A DNA stretch of 64,000 nt from Leptodactylus fallax (Eukaryota > Chordata > Amphibia > Anura > Leptodactylidae): contig CAMRHE010000011.1 of assembly GCA_947044405.1 (NCBI GenBank), positions 10,167,001 to 10,231,000 on the forward strand, in the 5' to 3' direction. Below are positions 54,151 through 64,000 of this stretch, in pieces (the stretch's first letter is position 1; each line of letters opens with the position of its first letter). Under the pieces are notes generated by a model that saw only the letters and a list, made by a program, of their open reading frames with translations, ran no database searches and had not been told where the DNA came from. A program made the translations under genes and the position numbers.

Positions 54151-54575
54151 TTCACTAGTGTTCTCTAACAAACCACTGAGGCTTTCACAGAACAAGTGTA
54201 TTTATACTGAGACTAACTTACACACAGCTGGACTATATTAACTAATTAAGTGACTTCTGAAGGCAATTGATTGCTCTGGATTTTATTTAGGGGTATCAGA
54301 GTACAGGGGGCTGAATGTTTGCACGTTTCAAATTTTTATTTGATTAAAATTTTGAAAACCATGTATCGTTTTTGTTCCACTTCACAATTATGTGCTACTT
54401 TGTGTTGATCTATCACTTAAAATCTCAATAAAATACATTTAAGTTTGTGGTTGTAAGGTGACAAAATGTAAAAAAGCTCAAGGGGTATGAATAGTTTTGC
54501 AAGCCACTGTAGCCTTTGTGTCATAATTTGGGGTAAGTTAATATACTCTGGGTTTTCTTCAGACCCCAGCGTATA

Positions 54576-56123
54576 CAATGTGGAAAAAAAAGTATTTAGT
54601 CAGCCACCAATTGTGCAAGTTCTCCCACTTAAAAAAATAAGAGAGTCCTGTAACTGACATAGGTAGACCTCAACTATGAGAGACAAAATGAGAAAACAAA
54701 ATCAGAAAATAACATTGTCTGACTTTTAAGGAATTTATTTGCAAATTATGGTGGAAAATAAGTCTATGGTCAATAACAAAAGTTCATCTCAATACTTTGT
54801 TATATATCCTTTATTGGCAATGACAGAGATCAAACGGTTTTTGTAAGTCTTCACAGGGTTGGTACTCACTGGTGCTGGTATGTTGGCCCATTCCTCCATG
54901 CAGATGTCCTCTATAGCAGTGATGTTTTAGGGCTGTCGCTGGGCAACACGGACTTTCAACTCCCTCCAAAGGTTTTCTATGGGGTTGAGATCTGGAGACT
55001 GGCTAGGCCACTCCAGAACCTTGAAATGCTTCTTACGAAGCCACTCCTTCGTTGCCCTGGCAGTGTGCTTGGGATTATTGTCATGCTGAAAGACCCAGCC
55101 ACGCTTCATCTTCAATGCTAATGCTGATGGAAGGAGGTTTGCACTCAAAATCTCGCGATACATGGCCCCATTCATTCTTTCATGTACACGGATCAGTCAT
55201 CCTGGTCCCTTTGCAGAGAAACAGCCCCAAAGCATGATGTTGCCAACCCCATGCTTCACAGTAGGTATGGTGTTCTTTGGATGCAACTCAGCATTCACTC
55301 TCCTCCAAACACGATGAGTTGTGTTTCTACCAAACAGTTCTACTTTGGTTTCATCTGACCATATGACATTCTCCCAATACTCTTCTGGAACATCCAAATG
55401 CTCTCTAGCAAACTTCAGACGGGCCCGGATATGTACTGGCTTAAGCAGGGGGACACATCTGGCACTGCAGGATGTGAGTCCCTGGCGGCGTAGTGTGTTA
55501 CTGATGGTAGCCTTTGTTATTCTAGTCCCAGCTTTCTGCAGGTCATTCACTAGGTCCCCCCGTGTGGTTCTGGAAATTTTGCTCACCATTCTTGTGATCA
55601 TTTTGACTCCACGGGGTGAGATCTTGCATGGAGCCCCTGACCGAGGGAGATTATGAGTAGTCTTGTATGTCTTCCATTTTCTAATTATTGCTCCCTCAGT
55701 CGATTTCTTCACACCAAGCTGCTTGCCTATTGCAGATTCAGTCTTCCCAGCCTGGTGCAGGTCTACAATTTTGTTTCTGGTGTCCTTCCACAGCTCTTTG
55801 GTTTTCACCATAGTGGAGTTTGGAGTGTGACTGTTTGAGGTTGTGGACAGGTGTCTTTTATACTGATAACAATTTCAAACAGGTGCCATTACTACAGGTA
55901 ATGATTGGAGGACAGAGGAGCCTCTTAAAGAAGAAGAGCCAGAAATCTTGCTTGTTTGTAGGTGACCAAATACTTATTTTCCACCATAATTTTCTAATAA
56001 ATTCTTAAAAAATCAGACAATTTCTACAGTCTACTTATGATGTCAATTACAGGCCTCTCTCATCTTTTTAAGTGGGAGAACTTGTACAATTGGTGGCTGA
56101 CTAAATACTTTTTTTCCCCACTG
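54576..56123 (-). mobile_element. Tc1-like transposon (DD34E type)
   Basis: Ends CAATGTGGAAAAAAAAGTAT and the complement of ...TTTTTCCCCACTG in TA (54574-54575, 56124-56125). 1548 bp with TIRs of roughly 200 bp. It shares family with 29129-29615 and 62782 onward. It interrupts a short hAT-related hairpin sequence (54536-54575). Confidence 0.92.
54789..55811 (-). pseudogene. Tc1 transposase (DD34E), two stop codons
   Basis: The first ATG at 55811 gives [20 protein letters not shown]. The HTH region continues with [21 protein letters not shown], the linker with [11 protein letters not shown], the catalytic part with [17 protein letters not shown] (Asp 1), [17 protein letters not shown], a TGA at 55197-55199 in place of Arg, [14 protein letters not shown] (Asp 2), [17 protein letters not shown] (Glu), and a TAA where a Gln codon is expected near 54927. 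The frame then continues to TGA at 54789. About 340 codons, full family length. Only two point nonsense changes separate it from an open frame. Confidence 0.93.
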
Positions 56124-56313
56124 TAATAGGTGTAGGCCCAAGGGTGGTGTAAAAAAAATTTAAAACGGGGGGCGTGGCCTGTGGCGCATGGAGAAGGATG
56201 TGTAGTCTTTGAGCTCTGTTGCCCATCGTTCAATTTAGCGGCTCACACCGGCTCACAGCATACCCACCAGGCAGATTACCAGCACGGATTCTCCTGGAGT
56301 TACCCTTTCTGCG

Positions 56314-57000
56314 ATGGTTCGCAGTGGAAAGAAGAAAAGTCCACTGAAACTTACTAAATTCTTTCCCGTGGCTATGTCAGACAATCTCCAAGATGGAGCG
56401 CACCTTGCTCCTACATCTCACAGAGGGCATTGCCAGCCATACTGGAGCAAGCGTCGGTGAGTAATGTGCAGCAATCTCCTGATGCACTTTCTTTCCTTCC
56501 CTCATCAGCTAGCAGCCCGGCATCTCATGCCTCGGCAGACTCACCTCTTCACCCGGTCATGCCAGCCTGTGCTATCTTGTCTCCTATAACGGCGCCATCT
56601 TTGCCTGCCACTCCTTGTTCTTACGGCCTTCTCCCTCACTCTTCCTCAGGATTAGTGGTGGGTGACTACTCCAAACCCATCTCTGAGGCAGCAATGAAGG
56701 TCCTGTTTGCTGATTTCAAGTTGGCGATACAATCTGAGCTGAGACAACTTATTGGGACTTTGCAATCTGAGTTACATTCTCAAGTAGAGGCCTTGAAGTT
56801 AAAACTAGCTGATATAGAGGACAGGTCGCGCCATACCAATGTGTGGTTCCGAGAGATCCGAGAATCAGTGAAAGGTGACGAAATTGTGTCCTTTTTGACC
56901 CCTGGTAGTACCCGCTTTGTGATACGGCACTCGTTTCTTATTTGCTGTACACATTCTTCGTTTATAGTGTGTTTACACTTTACTGTTAGTTTTTGTTCAG
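56314..57000 (+). pseudogene. L1 ORF1-like protein remnant
   Basis: The ATG at 56314 starts MVRSGKKKSPLKLTKFFPVA, a basic N terminus seen in many L1 ORF1 proteins. A frameshift near 56420 leads to a Ser/Pro-rich part and then a coiled-coil-like region (FADFKLAIQSELRQLIGTLQ, EALKLKLADIEDRSRH) followed by NVWFREIRESVKGDEIVSFL, where the RRM domain would begin. After 56905 the RRM is gone; the sequence jumps to the inter-ORF region. ORF1p is an RNA-binding trimer in active L1s. Here it is inactive. Confidence 0.7.
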
Positions 57001-57120
57001 TATATTCCTGCCTAATCTTTGATGCTGCAAGACGGTCCCATTTCCCCTGGTGGCATTCAGTGCTACACTTCACATTTCTTGTTGGTACCCCAGCTCTTAT
57101 AGTCCTTTGGATTGGTAGTC

Positions 57121-57958
57121 ATGGTGTTTAAAGTACTGTCAGTAAATGTTAACGGTCTGAACTTTCCGTACAAAAGGGCGATGCTGAGGAAGGAGGCGAG
57201 GGCTTCCAACTCTGATATCATATGTCTGCAAGAGACACATTTGAACCGAGAGGATGCCCCTTGACTCCACCACAAGCGTTACCCAGTGCAGGTATTTTCT
57301 CATGTGGTGCGGCAGAAGTGTGGAGTGGATGTACTTGTACGGGAAACCTTGGCCTTTACTATTGATGAAGAATTCACTGATAATGAAGGGAGATTTGTGA
57401 TATTGCTGTGTCGCATCAATAATGACCAGTATACTTTAGTCATGGTATATGCCCCAATCAGTAGACAGCTGTAATTTCTTTGTTTGGTCTTCAGCAAGAC
57501 GGAGGAGGTGGCTAAAGGCCATGTGATGGTACTGGGGGACTTTAGTAAGGTACTATGGCTCTCAGTGGACTGCAATGCTCCTCAGACTGTGTCGGAACCT
57601 ACCCCTATAATTAATGTTTTACAATCTTTACAATCTTACCAGCTCTTTGAGCTGGATTAAACTTTCTTTTCGAATCTCCACCGAATCTGTACTAGAATTG
57701 ATTATGTTCTGGTTGATAAATTGACCCTCCAATGGGTCAACTCATCCGAAATAGGTATTCCAACAGGGTCTAACCATGCACCAATCTCTATTGTGGTTCA
57801 GGAACTTTATCTAACCCATCCCGACTCAGTCTGACGACTGAATAATTATATTTTACAACACCCCAAATATGTCAAGGACACTTCCCCTTTAACTGAATAT
57901 TTTGGCTTTAATGATAATAACCAGGTGAATGATGCCACCCTGTAGTGTGCCCATAAGT
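57121..57958 (+). pseudogene. L1 ORF2 apurinic-like endonuclease domain
   Basis: Starts MVFKVLSVNVNGLNFPYKRA, continues SDIICLQETHLNRED (the QETH motif with catalytic Glu), then after a TGA near 57262 GVDVLVRETLAFTI, VMVYAPIS, and, after further breaks, GSNHAPISIVV near 57768, the place of the SDH motif (here SNH, the Asp replaced by Asn). It nicks target DNA in active L1s. Stops and a lost catalytic residue make it dead. The sequence follows L1 into FGFNDNNQVND and then ends at the CR1 junction. Confidence 0.8.
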
Positions 57959-57972
57959 TGTCTGTTGTCTGT

Positions 57973-59160
57973 CCAAAGAAACCTCACCCTATGGACCTCA
58001 ACGACTACAGACCTGTAGCATTGACATCCCACTTGATGAAGATCTTAGAGAGATTGGTTCTCACACATCTTCGCCCTCTAGTGAGCCCCGCTATGGACCC
58101 TCTCTAGTTTGCGTATCGGCCAGGCATTGGGGTGGATGCCATCATCCATCTTCTGCATAGGGCTCCTTCTCACCTGGAGAAACCAGGGAACACGGTAAGA
58201 ATAATGTTCTTTGATTTCTCCAGTGCTTTTAACACCATTCAGCCAGGGCTACTGAGAGACAAGCTGGCCCTTGCTGGAGTGGACCACCACCTCTCCAATT
58301 GGATGCTAGACTACCTCACAAACCGACCTCAGTATGTGAGAGCCCGGGACTGTGTGTCAGATACCATGATCTATAATAAGTGGGCACCTCAGGGTACAGT
58401 TCTTGCTCCTTTCCTCTTCACACTGGACACTGCAGATTTTAGGTGCAACTCATCTAGGTGCTACCTACAAAAGTATTCTGACAACTCTGCAATAGTAGGC
58501 CTCATCACAGACGATAATGACAGGGAGTACAGAGAACTGAACCAGAATTTTGTGGACTGGTGCCAGTGGAACCACCAGAAGATTAACGCTGGGAAGACCA
58601 AGGAGATGGTGGTGGACTTCCATAAATGCAGATGCCCTCCTAAACCAGTGGACATCCTGGGGACAGGCATCAACACCTATAAGTACCTGGATGTGCTTCT
58701 TAATAATAAGCTGGACTGGGTAGATCACATGGAGGTCCTGTACAGGAAGGGCCACAGCAGGCTCTACCTGCTTAGGAGGCTGAGAGCTTTTGGAGTCCAG
58801 GGGGCACTTCTTAAGACTTTTTTCAACTCGGTAGTGGCATCAGCCATCTTCTTCGGAGTGGCCTGCTGGGGGAGCAGTATATCAACCAGGGATAGAAATA
58901 AACTTGACAAGCTGATTAGAAGGGCCAGCTCTGTCCTGGGGAGCCCACTGGTCCCAGTGCAGGTGGTGGGTGACAGAAGGATACTGTCCATGGTGAGCTC
59001 CATGCGGGAGAATAAGTCCCATCCCATGCATGAGACCATGATAGCGCTGGGCAGTACTGTTAGTGACCGACTACTTCACCCTAAGTGTGAGAAGGAGCGC
59101 TATCGGAAGTCTTTCCTCCCCACTGCGGTCAGGCTGTACAACCAACACCAGCCTAAGTGA
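57973..59160 (+). pseudogene. CR1/Rex-group reverse transcriptase, C-terminal two thirds
   Basis: Reads PKKPHPMDLNDYRPVALTSH (RT motif 0/1 region), a TAG at 58105-58107, FAYRPGIGVDAIIH, motif A FFDFSSAFNTIQ (Asp), motif B WAPQGTVLAPFLF, then KYSDNSAIVGL where the catalytic F/YADD should be. Here it reads YSDN, so the second Asp is replaced by Asn. The thumb and C terminus (GKTKEMVVDF, FFGVACWGSS, KSFLPTAVRLYNQHQ) follow. The endonuclease part is truncated away. One stop and a lost catalytic Asp: inactive. Confidence 0.88.
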
Positions 59161-59351
59161 AGATTAGTACATACAGAGAAATGAAATATCTTTTTTGTTT
59201 GTGATATCCCCCCCACCCCCGCTACTTCTTATCTGTTTGTCTACTATCAATGAAATGCCTCTTCCTTGGAACATTCTTGTATATGTTGTATTTGTATTGC
59301 TTATCTTTGCTGCTGTAACACACTGAATTTCCCCATGGTGGGACTATTAAA

Positions 59352-59353
59352 GG

Positions 59354-59392
<39 letters not shown>

Positions 59393-59393
59393 A
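59352..59393 (+). repeat. (ATT)n microsatellite tail
   Basis: About thirteen ATT units at the 3' end of the CR1-type LINE, comparable to the tail at 45085-45120. Confidence 0.93.
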
Positions 59394-59395
59394 AG

Positions 59396-60760
59396 TGAAC
59401 ACCTCGAAATCCCTTATTTTGAACATGGGCATTCTTCTCCCCATTCAGCAATCCTTTCCTTTCCCATGGGCAATGGGAGCAAGACCCTATTTAGGCATAC
59501 ACTTAACTTACCCACCATCACAACTGTGCAGAACTAATTACTCTAAGCTTATAGCGACTATACCACAAGATATCACTTCTTACTCTAAGAGTCAGATCTC
59601 TTGCCTGGGCAGGCTGTCCGCGGTAAAAATGTTCCTTGTTCCAAAGATTCTATATTATTTTAGGAATCTCCCTGTTAAGGTCTCCAAACACGTTGTTCAT
59701 ACTCTTCAATGCTTGTTAATGCATTTTGTCTGGTGGGCATAGGAGGGCTAGGATTCCGACCTTTATACTGCTTCTCCCTAAATCCAAAGGTGGCTTGGAT
59801 TGTCTTAATCAGCTACACTATTACTATGCATCCATCTTAGATCAGTTGAAGGCCTGGTGGCATATGACCGAAGGGAAACATTGGGTTGACATTGAGAGGC
59901 ATGCTTCAGGAATGTCCTAATTGACTTTGTTGTTGTGGCATTTTAGATTCCCGTCTCCACAGGTTAAGATGTCCCTACCTACCATGCATGCAGCGGTGAT
60001 GTATGGAAATTATGCCATACTGAACTCAATGTCCTTCAGTCTAATCTTACATCTGCTCCCCTAGAAATTTTAGTCATTTATTCCGGATTTCGATATTCAG
60101 CAATGGAGCCACGGAGGCCTACAAACCTTGGGTCAGTTGTACCAGGACAATGTGTTAAACTCCTTTGTTCATCTCAGTGAAGTGTTTAAGATCCCAAAAC
60201 GAGATTTTTATAAGTACTTACAAATTCGCCATTTTTTGAATGGGATCTCACATTCTTGCTCCGTCTCTACCCCTCCTTTTGCATTATACTTTTATAATCA
60301 AGCTAAGATGTCTAAGGGAATATCTTATGCTTATAAGGCCATTTTTGATCATTTACTTCCACTGCACCTAGGCTTTAGGTCTAAGTGGGAATCTGACCTT
60401 AATCAGACATTTTCCAATGCTCAATGGATTGATGTATTCTCTTTGCCTACGAGGGTATCTCACTGCATTGACCATCTGAAGTCTTCCAGGAAATTGATGT
60501 ATAGATGGTACTATACCCCCTCTAGGTTAGTGATTATTTTTCCGACGACATCTAAATCTTGCTGGAGATGCAATGAGGAAGTGGATTCTTTGATGCACAT
60601 ATGGTGGTCTTGCCCTCGAATTACACAGTTTTGGATCGAAATTTATGATCTGTTTTGTACAGTTGTGCAATATCCAATGTATTATTTTCCGTGTTCTGAC
60701 TGTCACCAGGTCCAAAATAGCTCAACTCTGGAAGAGTTCGCATATCCCTAGTATACCTGA
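59396..60760 (+). pseudogene. L1 ORF2 C-terminal region
   Basis: Begins KVNTSKSLILNMG, then PYLGIHLTYPPSQL, SQISCLGRLSAVKMFLVPKILYYFRNLPV and a frameshift to RARIPTFILLLPKSKGGLDCLN. After a further break (60128) it reads LSEVFKIPKRDFYKYLQIRHFL and ends with a Cys/His motif CWRCNEEVDSLMHIWWSCP, the C-terminal zinc-like motif of L1 ORF2. These are the parts downstream of the RT palm. The RT core between endonuclease and here is absent. Confidence 0.8.
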
Positions 60761-61241
60761 AATAACTCAGGGGGTTACCTTTAATTGTACCATGGAACAC
60801 TTATTGTCATGTAGATTGGGTAATGTCTCGGCCTTCAAGAGCAAATTGGGTAAATGGGTCGCGTGGTCAGGTTATGAGTTCTGATTCTTATATCCTGTAT
60901 TATTCCTAATGGAACTCCATCTTGACATGCTTCTTAGACCCCTAAAATGATCTTTAGTTAAAGTCCGATAGGCAGGACTTCTCTCTCATCTTTATGATTG
61001 TTATCATTATGATTGCATTGTTATTATTGTGTTTGTTACCATTGTATCACAGTATTGTTTTCCTATGTCCCTCCACTTCCATATCCCCCACCCTCACTGC
61101 TTTTCCCTATCCTTATCCGACCCCTACCTTCCCTTAAAATCTCTCTTGAATCGCATATTGAATAATTGCACTGTAAATTATTTCTTGAAAAAGTTTCCTA
61201 ATAAAATACAAGTTAAAAAATAAATAAATAAATAAAAAAAC

Positions 61242-62779
61242 ATTTATACTCACCTTCCCTCATATCTTTTGGGCCTCCTCAGGGCATCCAGTGATCTTTG
61301 CCTTCCTCCTCCGGGCGCTCTGGTGCTCTTCTGTGACATCATGCATCCGAGGTCACCACAAAGGCCGGTGTTTGGGCCTCAGCAGTGACATCATGACGTC
61401 ATTATAATATTTTCATGTCTCGTTCTATCCAAACAAGTTCAGACCGAACAAACACTGGACAAAGCAAATCTTCAGAGGTTCACCCATCCTTAGTTTTTGG
61501 GCTTTACCCGGCCTAATAACACCAGCCTGGAGGTACCCTACTACCTGATCATCACTAGACTTTTCCTGACAGCCCTGACCAGAGTAACAATGAGGAGTTA
61601 TGAGTTAGAATGAGTTAATCTATTTAGCAGCTTACACTAAATACACCTTAGTAACGGACACTTTGACAGTGAGAGTAATGAAGATAAAAACATACATAAA
61701 AAATATATTTTATTGAAATGAAACACCCCCACACAACCCTTGTTGACCCTTTTATTGAAAAACAAAAATCCAACATAGTCTACATATTGGATCTACAAAA
61801 AACAGTTCATTGACTGACTTACTGTACATCAGCTGGCAAGGGCTACTAGAGTTCATTAACTAAAAATTTGGTGCATGGATCCCCAAGATGTGGCATAGTG
61901 TGGCACATTTTGGGGGCTTTGTGTGCCAGAGTGCAGAGGCTCCTTTTGTTACTGAATGGTTACTCTTGGTCCATCTGTTTGACAAGTGAGTGTTCATGCA
62001 CACCGTTAACTCATAAAAAGGGGGTGCACAGCTGAGTTGCACGGGCACAATAAAATTATTCTGGGGACATGGGGTGTATTAAACTTTACTGTATATGGGC
62101 ATCACTATATTATATAGGTTAGTAGCAGTCAACAACTGATGACAGTGAGTAATCCTTCCTAGTACCAGGACTACTGCATCCCTGCACTAAAGGCTAAGAG
62201 TAGACACTGACCACTAGTAACCAGGGACATAAAATCATATGTTCCTGGTGTGTAACGTAATACAGGAGGCTAAAAAATAGAGCAGCTGCTTCTGCCACTA
62301 GCCTTCTCCTCCCGTTCCTCCACCCGCAAAACTGCTATTCAAAAGAGCATATGACTGCAAGGGGAAAGGAAAGAAGGAATTGCTCTGCAGATGTGCTAAT
62401 TCACATGACATAGTGTGCCTGCAGACAAGTTGGCCAGGCCTACATCTGTATATATTGTTTTTCCAGACAGTATATGCATAGTTTTTAAATAGTTTGTGTA
62501 TCTACTAGATGAGCGTAGAGAAACAACACATAACACAAGTATAAAATTGTACTTGAAATGATCCACGGTAACCAGATATAAGAGGTCAACAGTGACCAAG
62601 GATTTTCTAATACATACAGATGCTTCATTCCTTACCTCATGAACTAAACCCCGGTTCAAATTCCCTGTTAGGGCATGTGGAAATCACATAAGAGTCTCTT
62701 GTTTGGAACCACCTTCTACAACCAAGAATCAATAGCCTCTCTATTAAAATCATTCTCAATGTAATGTAATTGAGCCATC
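61242..62779. other. stretch without gene; weak hAT-internal similarity at 61245-61480
   Basis: The segment TTATACTCACCTTCCC...GACATCATGACGTCATTATAAT resembles the interior of the hAT family (TACTCACC and GACGTCAT blocks), but without hairpin, minisatellite or ends. The remaining bases show no recognisable feature. Confidence 0.45.
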
Positions 62780-62781
62780 TA

Positions 62782-64000
62782 CAATGGGGAAAAAAAGTAT
62801 ATAGTCAGCCACCAATCGTGCAAGTTCTCCCACTTAAAAAGATGAGAGAGGCCTGTAATTGACATCATAAGTAGACCTCAACTATGAGAGACAAAATGAG
62901 AAAACAAATCCAGAAAATAACATTGTCTGACTTTTTATGAATTTATTAGCAAATTATGGTGGAAAATAAGTATTTGGTCACTACAAACAAGCAAGATTTC
63001 TGGCTCTCACAGACCTGTAACTTCTTCTTTAAGAGGCTCCTCTGTCCTCCACTCATTATCTGTAGTAATGGCACCTGTTTGAAATTGTTATCAGTATAAA
63101 AGACACCTGTCCACAACCTCAGTCACACTCCAAACTCCACTATGGTGATGACCAAAGAGCAGTGGAAGGACACCAGAAACAAAATTGTAGACCTGCACCA
63201 GGCTGGGAAGACTGAATCTGCAATAGGCAAGCAGCTTGGTGTGAAGAAATCAACTGTGGGAGCAATAATTAGATAATGGAAGACATACAAGACCACTGAT
63301 AATCTCCCTCGATGAGGGTCTCCATGCAAGATCCCACCCCGTAGGGTCAAAATGATCACAAGAACGGTGAGCAAAAATCCCAGAACCACACGGGGGGACC
63401 TAGTGAATGACCTGCAGAAAGCTGGGACTAGAATAACAAAGGCTACCATCAGTAACACACTACGCCGCCAGGGACTCACATCCTGCAGTGCCAGATGTGT
63501 CCCCCTGCTTAAGCCAGTACATATACGGGCCCGTCTGAAGTTTGCTAGAGAGCATTTGGATGTTCCAGAAGAGTACTGGGAGAATATCATATGGTCAGAT
63601 GAAACCAAAGTAGAACTGTTTGGTAGAAACACAACTCGTCGTGTTTGGAGGAGAGTGAATGCTGAGTTGCATCCAAAGAACACCATACCTACTGTGAAGC
63701 ATGGGGGTGGCAACATCATGCTTTGGGGCTGTTTCTCTGCAAAGCGACCAGGACGACTGATCCGTGTACATGAAAGAATGAATGTAGCCATGTATCATGA
63801 GATTTTGCGTACAAACCTCCTTCCATCAGCAAGGATGAAAGATGAAACGTGGCTGAGTCTTCAGCATGACAATGATCTCAAGCACACTGCCATAGCAACG
63901 AATGAGTGGCTTCGTAAGAAGCATTTCAAGGTCCTGGAGTGACCTAGCCAGTCTCCAGATCTCAACCCCATAGAAAACCTTTGGAGGGAGTTGAAAGTCC
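62782..64000 (+). mobile_element. Tc1-like transposon (DD34E type), cut by window edge
   Basis: Left TIR CAATGGGGAAAAAAAGTATA after TA (62780-62781). The first 350 bp match the element at 54576-56123 in opposite orientation. The right TIR is outside the window. Confidence 0.9.
63142..64000 (+). pseudogene. Tc1 transposase (DD34E), partial, three stop codons
   Basis: ATG 63142 starts [20 protein letters not shown], in one frame throughout. A TAA interrupts after GAIIR and a TGA after DNLPR, then the main open part 63352-63942 contains [37 protein letters not shown] (Asp 1), [15 protein letters not shown], and [12 protein letters not shown] (Asp 2; the usual DPKH is DLKH). A TGA follows VLE, and the frame goes on to [17 protein letters not shown] (Glu) at the window end. 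Closely related to 54789-55811. Confidence 0.92.

Larger units (their letters stand above)
49137..54509 (-). mobile_element. Tc1-like transposon split by a TTAA-flanked element
   Basis: The TIR at left (AAGTGGCTTGCAAAAGTATT) and right (complement, ...TTTTGCAAGCCACTG at 54509) are flanked by TA (49135-49136, 54510-54511). The first base of the left TIR is changed (C to A). The two TIR copies share the phrase GATAGATCAACACAAAGTAG. On the left this is split from the end by the insertion at 49230-53154. Minus-strand transposase remnants at 53285-54150. Confidence 0.9.
57959..59395 (+). mobile_element. CR1/Rex-group LINE, 5'-truncated, with (ATT)n tail
   Basis: RT coding (57973-59160), a short 3' UTR and an (ATT)n tail (59352-59393). 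The same 3' end occurs at 44708-45119. It interrupts L1 ORF2. No exact target duplication was identified; CATAAG (57952-57957) and ATAAAG (59391-59396) are only similar. Confidence 0.85.
56161..61241 (+). mobile_element. L1-like LINE with its RT region replaced by another LINE
   Basis: 5' leader with GGGGGGCGTGGCC, ORF1 from 56314, the ORF2 endonuclease from 57121, then a break at about 57958. The L1 ORF2 C-terminal part resumes at 59396 and ends with a 3' UTR and an A-rich tail (AAAATAAATAAATAAATAAA) at about 61215-61241. Between the two ORF2 pieces sits a CR1/Rex-type LINE in the same direction. The L1 RT domain itself is not in the window. Confidence 0.78.

Noticed and set aside
1..64000. 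CRISPR arrays, tRNA/rRNA genes, operons, prokaryotic signals
   Set aside because: Repeats here are minisatellites, LTRs and TIRs. No cloverleaf with T-loop sequence or spaced identical direct repeats was seen, and the element content is eukaryotic.

Overview
This window looks like repeat-filled intergenic DNA from a vertebrate with a large genome. An anuran amphibian is the most likely source. That is an inference from the mix of element types: Penelope-like elements, Helitrons, Tc1/mariner, hAT and TTAA-type DNA transposons, Ty3/gypsy, and L1- and CR1-type LINEs. No host protein-coding gene, rRNA, tRNA or CRISPR array was recognised. Almost every protein-like reading frame belongs to a mobile element, and most are broken.

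Layout. 1-4.6 kb: minus-strand Ty3/gypsy element of the Gmr1 type (gag, protease, integrase, no RT between protease and integrase), split by a hAT-type non-autonomous element. 5.6-9.2 kb: a Penelope-like element (PLE-A) made of two head-to-head copies inside one 14-bp target-site duplication (TSD), with a 659-codon RT plus GIY-YIG frame. 9.5-10.7 kb: simple and tandem repeats and a small palindromic MITE. 10.7-12.8 kb: a gypsy deletion derivative (gag-protease only). 12.8-17.7 kb: two Helitrons head to tail, the second carrying a hAT copy. 17.7-18.2 kb: solo LTR of the Gmr1-like type. 18.2-23.9 kb: minus-strand L1-like LINE interrupted by a hAT copy that itself holds a Tc1 element and a solo gypsy LTR. 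24.0-25.6 kb: another Tc1. 29.1 kb: a Tc1 MITE. 30.3-34.1 kb: a second Penelope family (PLE-B) with a PLE-A copy inserted in its RT. 34-42 kb: mostly anonymous DNA with foldback elements, an LTR fragment and a partial hAT copy. 42.3-48.9 kb: a minus-strand gypsy deletion derivative split by a 4.46-kb unclassified transposon. That transposon carries an unrecognised acidic ORF and a 35-bp minisatellite open in all three forward frames. A short inverted PLE-A copy lies at the end. 49.1-54.5 kb: Tc1 containing a TTAA-flanked element containing a hAT copy. 54.6-56.1 kb: Tc1 (DD34E). 56.2-61.2 kb: L1-like LINE whose RT segment is missing and replaced by a CR1/Rex-group LINE. 62.8 kb to the end: a Tc1 copy cut by the window edge.

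The clearest direct evidence is a set of exact TSDs and nested insertions. They give relative ages: the Gmr1-like element, PLE-B, the L1s and the gypsy derivative are older hosts; PLE-A and the hAT family are younger invaders. The points most worth a second look are the PLE-A inverted dimers with hammerhead-ribozyme-like cores, the interrupted unknown ORF in the 42.8-47.3 kb transposon, the gypsy lineage that has kept only gag-protease, and the hAT family in which every copy carries its own expanded 31-bp minisatellite and a conserved hairpin.
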